The notes beneath the pieces are model-generated. The model saw nothing but the letters and a program-made list of their open reading frames with translations, was not told the origin of the DNA and did no database searches. Made by a program: the position numbers and the translations under genes. Shown here in pieces: positions 1 to 9,239 of a stretch of 64,000 nt of DNA. Numbering within the stretch: position 1 is the first letter of the stretch; the number at the start of each line of letters is the position of its first letter. This DNA comes from Nematopogon swammerdamellus (Eukaryota; Arthropoda; Insecta; Lepidoptera; Adelidae), in the NCBI GenBank assembly GCA_946902875.1, contig OX336342.1, forward strand, positions 9,913,523-9,977,522, in the 5' to 3' direction.

Positions 1-185
1 CTTAATTTAAGCGACGTGCCTTGGAATGAAGGAGCCGGTGTGAACGCCGCTCTCTTCGCACTGAACGCGCAAACTTGTGTCTTGGAAGCGTTGAACTCGA
101 CCAAATTACTACGGCCCCATTCGGAAATAGAGCCGAGTGTGTGTTCGAGCTCAGACACTATGCCGGTACGGAACGACCGCGTACG
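1..185 (+). CDS. possible 3' part of a host exon entering the window
   Basis: Frame 1 is open from the window edge through 62 codons to a TGA at 187-189. Just before that stop the sequence reads TACG/GTGAGC, a good 5' splice donor, so an exon ending at 185 (phase 2) is the natural reading. The peptide is rich in Ala, Leu, Asn and Ser, with one stretch reading ALFALNAQTCVLEALN. I do not recognise it and see no domain. Neighbouring DNA is non-coding and repeat-derived. If the exon is real, the giant element at 1085 sits in its downstream intron. It could also be a chance open frame, since the upstream end is cut off by the window. Confidence 0.35.
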
Positions 186-189
186 GTGA

Positions 190-865
190 GCGTACACCAT
201 TGCGTATACGCACTCGCTATGCGTTCAAGAATATTTTGATAATCTTCTAGAAATGGCGTTTGTACTTCCCGCAATTCAAGTTATTGAAATTCTTAGCTTT
301 CCGCTCCGTCAGTACCTAAGGTAAATGTACTATCATTTTGAAATCTTAGGCCTAGAACGCGATCTAGGTGTAGAACGTGGCTCGCAGTCCTATTCATAAT
401 ATTTTGAGGCGTCTCAGGGAACATTAATTGTCAACTGGAGTCCCTTTTCATTGGGCATGCTAAGCTAGTCAGTTATTGAATGAATCCTTCCTTTGATCTG
501 TTTTCTCGTGGGTTTGCATAACAGAGAATAGACCAAGCATAATTATATTTTGTCCTAGAAATGTAGATTTATATACCTATATTTAATGTTGCCGGCAATA
601 CCAAAAGACATGTCGCCTAGTTCCAACAGGAATCACTTGGCACACTCTTTGGTGTAGCGGGTGTGTAGACTATTATATCTATTGGGTTTCATACAACATT
701 TGGTAGGTACATATAATAAATGACGAACAAATCATTCTCGTAGTAATAAAGAGAAGACCCGTGCCTAGCAGTGAGCTAATGAAGGGATCGACGATTATGA
801 AATTGAAAAGAACTGAAGCCGTGATAGACTGCAGTTGTTCTTGTTTGTATTATGTTTTTGTATCT
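190..865. other. unassigned, AT-rich, no gene seen
   Basis: No long open frame, RNA gene or tandem repeat is visible. If the exon at 1-185 is real this is intron. Confidence 0.4.
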
Positions 866-1076
866 CCGTTTCGTTTCGTTTCATTTCATTGAATAGTTAT
901 TTATTCAATCGTACATGCATTACCATACCACACATTAACACATAGCAACATACAGATGTACAACAGAAAGGGTGTAGGTAGGCGCAGCATATGACCACTT
1001 TGCGAGTATCACAAGGGCCGCTGTTTTTAAGGCCCTGAGCCTACACTAATAATACAATTTCATTTCATTTCAGTTC
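866..1076 (-). repeat. LINE 3'-tail-like fragment
   Basis: The segment is bounded by short TTTCG/TTTCAT iterations at 866-890 and about 1060-1076. On the minus strand these read as GAAAT-type tail repeats of the sort left by 5'-truncated non-LTR retrotransposons. No coding part remains. The giant element inserts 9 bp to the right. Confidence 0.3.
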
Positions 1077-1080
1077 TTTG

Positions 1081-1084
1081 TCAT
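1081..1084. other. target-site duplication TCAT, left copy
   Basis: TCAT directly precedes the TG of the left terminal repeat. The same four bases directly follow the CA of the right one at 22750-22753. Four-base duplications are usual for Gypsy- and BEL-type LTR integrases. Confidence 0.75.
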
Positions 1085-1578
1085 TGTGATGGAATCACAC
1101 AAGGTAAAAAAGATAAATATATAGCCAATAGTAATTCAAAGCTAAATTATAGAACATTAAAACGTTTCATTAACAAAATAATTTATATTACAATTTAACT
1201 AATCACCTAATAAATTCAATCGTGACTGCACACTCCACTAAGAAATAAAATGGCGCGAACGGCCATTACAATACGACGCGCAATTAGACAAACAAGAAAT
1301 ATAATAACATCAGTTGGTTCGCATATAAAACACTATAGAGCGCCGAGGCGGGGAAGGTAGCATGAGGTAATCCTGACACGCGGTGAGAGGGGAACAAGAC
1401 ATGGGCGCGTACGAAACGGCGGAGAGGTGAGGTAAGAAGGCGCGCGTCTTGCGGGCGCGGGGTCAGAGATCGCGGTATCATCACGCCGTTTGAGCGAGGC
1501 ATGAGGTAGCGAGTCAAGGAGCGCGAGTAGTGATTATTTCGCTGCGAGTTGTTAGTATGAAAGAATGAATTATTGTCA

Positions 1579-2200
1579 AGACACGATCGTGACACGCTCA
1601 TACTGCGGGGCCACCGTACGTTTTGTTCCTATGTGTCAGAAACGTGACAAGCTCATACTAATAATTTATTTTTATTTCCATACTAAATTTGTGTCAGGAC
1701 ACGAATGTGACACGGCCATACTACGAGGCCGCCGTTCGATTTGTTCCTGCATGACACAACCGTGTCCAGCACATACTAATTAATCTAATTTTATCTCCAT
1801 ACTAAAATAGTATCAGGACACGAATGTGACACGGCCATACTACGAGGCCACCGTTCGATTTGTTCGAGCGTGTCACAACCGTGTCCAGCCCATACTAAAA
1901 ATTAAATTCTATCTCCATACGAAATTTCGCTCTGTGACACGAACGTGTCACGGCCATACTACGAGGCAACCGAGCGTTTAGTTCCTGCGTGTCAAGAACG
2001 TGTCACGGCCATACTAAGAGGGCGCCGTTCGATTTGTTCCTGCGTGTCCGATTCGTGTCGAGTCCATACTAATGATTCAATTTAATCTCCATACTAAATT
2101 CGTGTCAGGACACGAATGTGACACGGCCATACTATGAGGTCGCTGGTCTATTTGTTCCTGCGTGTCTGGAATCTGGACATGACGGAGTTTATGGGAATTT
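1579..2200 (+). repeat. U3 satellite block 1 (~115-bp inverted-repeat-rich units)
   Basis: About five to six imperfect units. Each joins a dyad built from GTGTC/GACAC or CGTGTCA/TGACACG half-sites, the words GGCCATACTACGAGGC and GTTCGATTTGTTCCTGCGTG, and an AT-rich spacer ending TCTCCATACTAAA. Examples are GTGTCAGGACAC at 1691-1702 and the perfect dyad GTGACACGAACGTGTCAC at 1934-1951. It lies upstream of the promoter, where enhancer or insulator repeats of LTR elements normally sit. The right LTR repeats it at about 18326-18947. Confidence 0.8.
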
Positions 2201-3034
2201 GAAGTTTCGTGATCTCTGTGAAGATATCGCACAGGGTCTAAAATTATTTTAATAATTATTTATTAATGATTCAAACTAATACACTAAACATTTTATAAAG
2301 GGAAGAGTATATAAACAAAGTACCAGTTATTAAACAAAAACATAAAATAAAACAAAACAACGTTTCATTGAGTATGACGCCAACATTCAAATAAATATCC
2401 GTTGGAGCGTGCGCGCGGGGCGGAGAGAGGTATGAGGTAAACAAGACAAGGGGTGAGGTATTACCGAGCTGCGGGCGCGCGTGGGCCGCGGGGCGAGGCG
2501 GAGCGACCTGAGGTAATTTGTCAAGCGGTGCGGGAGGGGTTTTCGTTAAGCGGTGTTAGTATGAAGGAATGGTTTCGTGTCCTGACATGAATAAAACACG
2601 ACGATGGTAAGGAGATTTCGATTGGTTTCTGCGTGTCCAGGTTCCGTACATGAATAGTATTATCAAACACGGAAGATGGTATCACGCATGTACAGGAATT
2701 AATATATAGACAATAAGAAAACTAACAACTTGGAACGTTAGCATTTTAAATGAAAATACTCGAAGAATATAGACGATATTAAACAAAAATATATAAATAA
2801 AACACTCCGTTATGGCGCTAAAAGTCGATTTATTAATAGAGCACATGTAATAACATCAATTAATTTATATAACAAAAGCAACAGTTCTCTGCATGCGGAG
2901 ATGCACAATGGGTGCGGGGAAGTGGTGTTAAAACCCCCGAAGTAGAGGTAAATCGCATCGCTGACGAGCGAAACAGCTTTAGGTACCATGTGGAAGGTAC
3001 GAAGAGGGTTTGTTTTCCCTCCAAAATCGAATTT

Positions 3035-3300
3035 ATATCGTGTCACAAACGTGTCCAGTTCATACTAAAAACATAAAATTATCCTCCATACAAAATTACG
3101 AGTCCGGACAGAAACGTGACACGGCCATACTACGAGGCAGCCGATCGATTTGTTCCTGCGTGACACAAACGTGTCCAGCCCATACTAAAAATCGAAATTC
3201 AATCTCCATACAAAATCGCGCTCCGTGACACGAACGTGTCATGGCCATACTAGGAGGCCACCGTTCGATTTGTTCCTGCGTGTCAGGATTGTGACACGAG
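3035..3300 (+). repeat. U3 satellite block 2, adjacent to the promoter
   Basis: Two to three further units of the same satellite (GTGACACGGCCATACTACGAGG and CGTGTCCAGCCCATACTAA words) end a few bases before the TATA box. The right-LTR copy is at about 19782-20047. Its position suggests promoter-proximal regulatory sites for a dimeric DNA-binding factor; this is inference. Confidence 0.75.
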
Positions 3301-3307
3301 GAAAGAT

Positions 3308-3345
3308 TATAAAAGGAGAGGGAGGGGAGCGTGGGGAGTTCAGTC
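3308..3345 (+). promoter_or_regulatory. LTR core promoter: TATA box and TCAGT initiator (left)
   Basis: TATAAAAGG at 3308-3316 is followed by TCAGTC at 3340-3345. The initiator A (3342) lies 34 bp from the first T, close to the arthropod norm of about 30. It would start a sense RNA running through the interior into the right LTR. Confidence 0.65.
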
Positions 3346-3407
3346 TGTTTTGGGAGTCGAAGGAGACGGTCGTGCGTATTTAGCGAGAGCCCAGGTACGA
3401 AAGTTAG

Positions 3408-3545
3408 TACGGCTTCGCTCGCGTGAGTTTTCGAATAAGTTCGGGAAAGAAGTATCGCTCGGCTTCGCTCGCGTGTATTTTCGATTGGGTTTTCCTAGTG
3501 AATAATTTCACTCGGCTTCGCTCGCGTGTATTTTTGATTGGGTTT
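3408..3545 (+). repeat. three short GC-rich repeats in the 5' leader
   Basis: The word CGGCTTCGCTCGCGTG recurs three times about 50-60 bp apart, each followed by a T-rich stretch with TTTTCGA or TTTTTGA. It lies just after the predicted transcription start. The right copy is at about 20155-20292. Confidence 0.7.
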
Positions 3546-3599
3546 TCTTAGTAAATGAATTTGGTAAAAAACCCCGGTGATTGAAATTAGTTTAATTTC

Positions 3600-4545
3600 G
3601 TGAATATTAGTGTGGGAATTTCTGTAAAGCTTTCGGAGTTGCAAATGAAGGTTGAGCTGGATTTTGTAATTTTGGGGGTGATATAGGGGTTTTCAACTAG
3701 TTTTACGGAAAATATTTTGGATGTTCTTTTTGAGCCTTTTGAGTTCTGGATGAAGGTCGAGCTGGATTCTGGAATCTTGACTGGTGATGGAAGGACTTCC
3801 AAAGAACTTTTACAATGACACTATGTCCGAACTGGCCTACCATGAGGACTGGTACATTGGGAAGGTTTTCTTAGTTCATAAATGATTTTGTAAAAACCGG
3901 TGAATAAAGTTTGTTTGTTTCGTAAATTTTAGTGTGGGAATTTCTGTAAAGCTTTCGGAGTTGCAAATGAAGGTTGAGCTGGATTTTGTAATTTTGGGGG
4001 TGATATAGGGGTTTTCAACTAGTTTTACGGAAAATATTTTGGATGTTCTTTTTGAGCCTTTTGAGTTCTGGATGAAGGTCGAGCTGGATTCTGGAATCTT
4101 GACTGGTGATGGAAGGACTTCCAAAGAACTTTTACAATGACACTATGTCCGAACTGGCCTACCATGAGGACAGGTACATTGGGAAGGTTTTATTTTATAT
4201 TAAAATATGATGGACTGTGACCTGATCATAAATTTCACGTACATAAAGGAAGTCAGTGAATAGAGTTTGTTTGATTCGTGAATTTTAGTGTGGGAATTTC
4301 TGTAAAGCTTTCGGAGTTGCAAATGAAGGTTGAGCTGGATTTTGTAATTTTGGGGGTGATATAGGAATTTTCAACTAGGTTGCGAATTATATTTTGGATG
4401 TTCTTTTTGAGCCTTTTGAGTTCTGGATGAAGGTTGAGCTGGATTCTGGAATCTTGACTGGTGATGGAAGGATTTCCAAAGAACTTTTACAATGACACTA
4501 TGTCCGAACTGGCCTGCCATGAGGACTAGTACATTGGGAAGGTAT
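3600..4545 (+). repeat. three ~270-bp tandem-type repeats with variable spacers
   Basis: Units lie at about 3600-3871, 3922-4190 and 4279-4545. Each begins TTAGTGTGGGAATTTCTG and ends CATTGGGAAGG after a conserved GTCC...GAGGAC inverted pair. The first two are almost identical and the third is more diverged; spacers of about 50-90 bp are unrelated. Minus-strand frames of 71-82 codons exist in the first two, but I take them as chance frames of a repeat. The right-LTR copies are at about 20347-21292. Confidence 0.8.
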
Positions 4546-5260
4546 TTTAAAATATAGAGAAGATTAAAAGAAACAAAACCCGATCTTTAAATTCGTAAAT
4601 CATACGTATATAAGAGTGTTTGAACCACGCGTAATTATTAAAAAATATGTCGAATTTAAATATGTAAAATCAGTGGTTTTACCGTATTTTGATATAAAAG
4701 TATATTTTTATTAAGTGTTAACTTCGCGATTAGATTCAGTGGCGGGTGTTGTGGTTTCGTTTGAATTTATTGTTTTACGCTATTCTATTTGTAATGGTGT
4801 TTTATTTAAGGTGATTTTAGTGAATCGTGTCAGACCGGTTAGGATAGTGGAATTCAAAGGTAAATTTTGTAATATATATGCATATGCAACATACTGGCTA
4901 GTTACGTTTTAGGATGTAGGGAGATTGCGTAAATCAGGTTTAAATATACCTGTATAGGTTATGTAGATTATGACCAGCACACCATTTTAATAAACCCTTA
5001 AGAAAATATTCCTAATTGATTTCGGTGAAAGGTGGACCCCTGACCGCATCATTTGGAATAAAACAATTTCTGTAGGTATATCAATAGATAGCCACAGAAA
5101 TATAAACCATAACATATACACTATACACTCACAATTAAAAGCATACACTTATGCCTTTAGGGAGGACAAAAGAATATCTTTTGAACTCCAACATAACACT
5201 ACGAGATTAAATTGGTAAATCTGTCTGAAGATGTATATTTTGTACAGATCAGAAAACGGG

Positions 5261-5409
5261 GACTCCTAGGGACAAATAATAAATTTGTAGCTTAAGTACA
5301 AATTTATCTGCGTTGGGAGTCACGGGGACTGGCGATGGATAAATATCGTATGGACCGAGGGTCCATACGAATTTAGTGGGGCCAGTTCCACAAACCCCTT
5401 CAAAAGGGG
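5261..5409 (+). ncRNA. structured RNA module before the LTR polyA signal (left)
   Basis: This is a run of nested perfect stems. GACTCC (5261-5266) pairs with GGAGTC (5316-5321) and encloses ATAAATTTGTA (5279-5289)/TACAAATTTAT (5297-5307). ACTGGC (5328-5333) pairs with GCCAGT (5381-5386) and encloses CGTATGGACC (5347-5356)/GGTCCATACG (5360-5369). CCCCTT (5395-5400) pairs with AAGGGG (5404-5409). AATAAA follows two bases later. Five stems without a mismatch in 150 bases suggest a folded RNA domain near the RNA 3' end. No known ribozyme core was recognised. Confidence 0.6.
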
Positions 5410-5411
5410 TC

Positions 5412-5417
5412 AATAAA
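5412..5417 (+). terminator. candidate polyadenylation signal AATAAA (left LTR)
   Basis: AATAAA is followed directly by a GT-rich stretch (AAGTTTGTATTGTTGAAG), as expected for a cleavage and polyadenylation site. It would mark the end of R. Other AATAAA words occur at about 4990 and 5057 without so clear a GT tract. Confidence 0.5.
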
Positions 5418-6025
5418 AGTTTGTATTGTTGAAGTTCTAAAATTTAGAAGAAAATATAAAATAATAGATTTCATCTATTGAACAGCACAACAAAATTAAG
5501 CTATCAAGTAATACATTGATCATAATTTTAATAATAACAATAACACAAACATCAGAACACTTTCATTTTGAATTTTGGCGGGTCTCACAAGCTCGCAAGC
5601 GAGGTACGTGAGCGCGCTGTCGAAGCGTGCACATAGAACACAGAGGGAAACCAGAAGGGTTTAAATGACTATAGATGAATGAGCAATTAGTTTGGTAAGT
5701 GCTTTAATGTTGATATTAGAATTTACTAGAATAGATTTAGGAAATGAGAGTTAGTACTCTGAGTTATTACGGTACACAACGGCTTCCTGAAAAGGAAGTA
5801 ATAATTGGGTCCATTTTACAGGAATTATGTGTACGAATTAGCGACACTGTTTCTGACAAACCTAGAGATCACTTGAAAGTTATACGCTGGCCATATTTCG
5901 ATTCTTTATATTCTAGTTGTTCTAGAGCTAAAGAGTTGATTTTTGATAATTCTGCCTTTAATATCTAAGGAAAAACAATAGGTATAGGGTAGAGGTTATT
6001 ACAGTGCTGCCGTGACTCAGTGATG

Positions 6026-6041
6026 AAAAAAAAAGGGGGGG
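6026..6041 (+). other. A9G7 purine tract just inside the left LTR
   Basis: Nine A and seven G follow 22 bases after the left LTR end. The composition is like a polypurine tract, but the position is wrong for one: a plus-strand primer tract should abut the right LTR. Confidence 0.4.
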
Positions 6042-8130
6042 TTTAAAAAAAAAAAAAAAATAAATAAAAAATTATGTAAAAATAAGTTCTTTTTTTTGTT
6101 ATAGTAGTGTTATCATAAATCCATGGAATTCTAAGGTCCAGGTACGAAAGTTATCGCGGGTGTGCCCGTGACCATGGTTTAGGAAAGTTTAAAAAATGTG
6201 TAGATATATATATATATAAACGTTTTGTAATGGTCTGACACGAGAAATCTTATTATTTTGTGCCAAAACGTAATTTGCGTAAGTGTAAGAGCGAATTGTA
6301 TGGTTACGATTCGTAATGTAAGTCTAGGCGTGCCCAGTCTACTGCCAGTAAACATCGGAGCAGTTTCCAGCAGATGACATCTAACTATGGTTTGGTCCAT
6401 AGCAACAATGTGAGTTATTCTATTATCCGGCGAGATTACAAAATAAATGTTTCTTTTCAGAGGGAAAATGTCGTACGTATTTGTGAAATGATTTACATGA
6501 CCTACGCAATTACATCGTCATAAGTATGTTATTAGCCATTTATTATAAAAAGAAATTTTAATGTCACTTGCATAATGATTATTTGTTCTATGGAAAAGTG
6601 GAACTGGAGAATTATTGATTGATGAGCGCTTGGCCAAGGCCACAGAATACTTGCGGGCGCAGGGCTACCAAATTTTTGAAAGACTAGTGTGGAGTGGTTT
6701 TAAAGATGAAGCATGTTTGGGTGCATTGTGTGTTTAGAGAAATTCGTGCTAAAGGGTTTGGGAAGTTTAATCTGACTTATTTAATTATATTGTTCAAAAA
6801 AAAAAAAAAAAGGGGAAATAGGAAAAAATAATAATAGGTGGTGCACGGAGTCGTATTACACAGATGTTGTTTATGTATGAGACACATTATGCATTGAATT
6901 GTTTTGGAATAAAACAAACAGATACCAAAGTCCCTGTAGCGCAGCGCCGGTTGCTCTATTTGCCTGGTTTGTCGGAGGGGGAAGCGTGTGTTGTGTGTAT
7001 GTATGTATGATTTCAATTACTTTGTTATTATGTGGAAATTACAATCACGAAATTTGGAGTAAGAAGGTGGAATATTTTTGGCAACCCTACACAAGTTTGT
7101 AAATTTCGTGTTGATTAGGCCCATGAGGAGAGAACCATGGTCAAGAAAGATTGATTTATGGGTGCACGTGTTGTACTGTTTGTGTTTGATCATTAGTTTC
7201 GTTGGGCGTAAGTGTACGAATGACTCTTATCTCTTTCCCACTAGTATAAAGTGTATGCAATGCAAGTAAGAGTTAGAACGAGACAGTAGACTAGAGCGCT
7301 ATTTTAGACTTGCTCTTCTAGTGGGGTATGAATGAGAGAGAGGGAGATACGACTTATATACGAGACTAACAAAAGTTAGAGAATTTAGCCACGTGATCGG
7401 TGCAGGTGTTCGGTTTAGACAAAAAAAATGGAGAAGCGCGTGGTTTAGCTCAGATTGCTAATGCATTGATGCTTGTCTGGTTTGTGTACATTGGTAAAAG
7501 AGTGGAATGAATATTGGTATATATATAATTGTCAGAGGAAATGAAATAGCAGTGCTGAGAAAGAAAAAAAAAATTTTTTTTTTCATGTTTAAGTAAACGA
7601 AATGAATAGTGAATGATGAGTAGGTAAATGTATGTTAGATTTTACTGTTAATTTTTTGGGTAATTTGTGTATTTTTAAATGTGTGCTTAATAAACTGTGC
7701 GAGTATCATACCACAGTGGATGTTTGTATATGAAATGGTTTTACTTGATTGAGAATAAATCAATACATATTGATTTATTACTTCGTGACTTTATGTGTTG
7801 CTGTGCGATAAGACGACGGACTAGCCACCTCTCGTTTTGTCATGACTTACTCGAATGTTGTACAGACGGATGCGTTTTGTACTGTCGTGCGTAGTTACTG
7901 GAAAAAGTGTCGCAACTGTACTTGCGACGTGCTACACCTCAGTGGTGAGTAGCTGTGACAACGTGTCTTTCGTTTTGTTGAAGATAAAGATTACATATTT
8001 ATCTAGTATGAATGTTTGTGTACGGTTTGACTGGATGGATTGTCAACGCACGTTGACTAGACCGTTTTGATCATTTTGTGACGCAGGGACATACGCTCAT
8101 TGGACGGATTGTTGTTATCTTAACATGATT
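6042..8130 (+). other. element interior, AT- and G-rich, no gene seen
   Basis: Mono-A runs occur at 6044-6060, 6796-6811 and about 7568. C is scarce on the plus strand: 7501-7560 has 16 G and 3 C. Open frames here are short and lack any recognisable family. Confidence 0.5.
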
Positions 8131-8154
8131 CAAGTATACTATGCGGAGACTCTG

Positions 8155-8250
8155 TTGAATTGATGACCGAGCAGGGCGTAGCTCGCGCGCGCGTCCTGCG
8201 GGCGCGGAGACAGAGTTCGCAACACCATCACGCCGTTGGAGGTGCGGCGT
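8155..8250 (+). repeat. diverged copy of an LTR GC-rich segment
   Basis: The words GCGCGCGTC, TGCGGGCGCGG and CATCACGCCGTT occur here in the same order and spacing as in the LTR at about 1439-1493. Sequence around them is unrelated. Preservation of this stretch alone suggests either an old internal duplication or a shared functional site. Confidence 0.6.
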
Positions 8251-8898
8251 GGTTGGCGAAGTAATTGAGGAATGGGAAGGCCATTAGCGATGTTAACAGT
8301 AGTACGGTTCTTCTGTTGTGTCAAGTATCTCGTCGGGAAAACAATGCGCAGAAAATACAATTTATTTTGTCATGCACTAAGTCTTGAGATGTGTATGGGT
8401 TGAGTGATCGGCGTTGTGCCTCGGTTAATATAGTATTAAGCGGCATAGCATAGAATATTACAAGTTGTAGGATGCAGGTTGGTGCACAAAAAGCGAATGA
8501 GGAAATCGTTTTGCGGAGCCTACGCTGTCTGCTTGTATGTCTGCCTGTTCTACTAAAGTTGAAATTTGTTTCAGGGTAAATGTAGAGTTCTGTAGAATGG
8601 TTGTGTCTGTCCGTTCTACTAGAATTGATAGTTAATTCGGAAGGAATGAGGAGTTCTGTAATAAGCGTATGTAGATTTTGTTTCTGTCAGTACTCCTGGA
8701 GTGCAATTGAGGGTTTTATTGTTGTGCTGTGTCATTGTAAAGCATTGGGATGCTATGAGTTCGTTTTACGTCCGGTTCTATAGTGCCACTTAAACATTAA
8801 TAATATGAACATGCCGGCTACAGCGTCAGAAACTTGCAGTTTCATAAGAACAAATGAGAGGCCGGACGGTTACAATTTGGAATTGTCGCCAGGCGAGG

Positions 8899-9230
8899 CG
8901 AATTTGTTGGGGCGCATCGGGAGATTTTTTTACTGATGAATTAAAAAACTTTTATCAAGTAATATGTTAAGAAGAGAGTATAGTTTTACGATAATATATA
9001 GGAGTGATTGTGAGTGAGGCGGAACTTTGCGGATGACGAATCGCGCTTTGTAGGGAAAGAAAAAAAGAAACGAACTTGCGATGTTTTGCTTCTTGCGAAT
9101 TTGTTGGGGCGCATCGGGAGATTTTTTTACTGAAGAATTAAAATTTTATCAAGTAATATGTTGTGAAGAGAGAGTAGTTTTATGCTAGTAGAAAGGGGTG
9201 ACTGTGCGTGAGGCGAAACTCTGCGGATGG
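8899..9230 (+). repeat. ~195-bp direct duplication in the interior
   Basis: The block starting GCGAATTTGTTGGGGCGCAT at 8899 recurs at 9094. Both continue through GGGAGATTTTTTTACTG, an ATCAAGTAATATGTT segment and TGCGGATG. Small substitutions separate the copies. Confidence 0.75.
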
Positions 9231-9239
9231 CGAGTGACG

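Larger units (their letters stand above)
1085..6003 (+). repeat. left 4.9-kb long terminal repeat
   Basis: It begins TGTGATGGAATCACA, itself an inverted repeat (TGTGAT/ATCACA around GGA), and ends GGTTATTACA. From left to right it holds an AT-rich start, a GC-rich GAGGTAA-containing block (about 1340-1515), satellite block 1 (about 1579-2200), a second AT-rich plus GC-rich pair (about 2215-2560), satellite block 2 (about 3035-3300), the promoter (3308-3345), short R repeats, three ~270-bp repeats, a hairpin cluster and a polyA signal. By this reading U3 is about 1085-3341, R about 3342-5435 and U5 the rest. At 4.9 kb it is far longer than typical insect LTRs of a few hundred bases. Confidence 0.85.

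Noticed and set aside
1284..1783. 105- and 72-codon frames in the LTR U3
   Set aside because: They overlap on opposite strands in repeat DNA and have no codon bias or domain.
3587..4124. Repeated minus-strand frames of 71-82 codons in the LTR
   Set aside because: They are antisense to the inferred transcript and simply follow the ~270-bp repeats. The third unit does not keep the frame as a long ORF.
5261..5409. Hammerhead, twister or HDV-like ribozyme at the LTR hairpin cluster
   Set aside because: The conserved hammerhead core words (CTGATGA, GAAA) are absent and I could not thread the known double-pseudoknot or twister layouts. It is kept only as a structured module.
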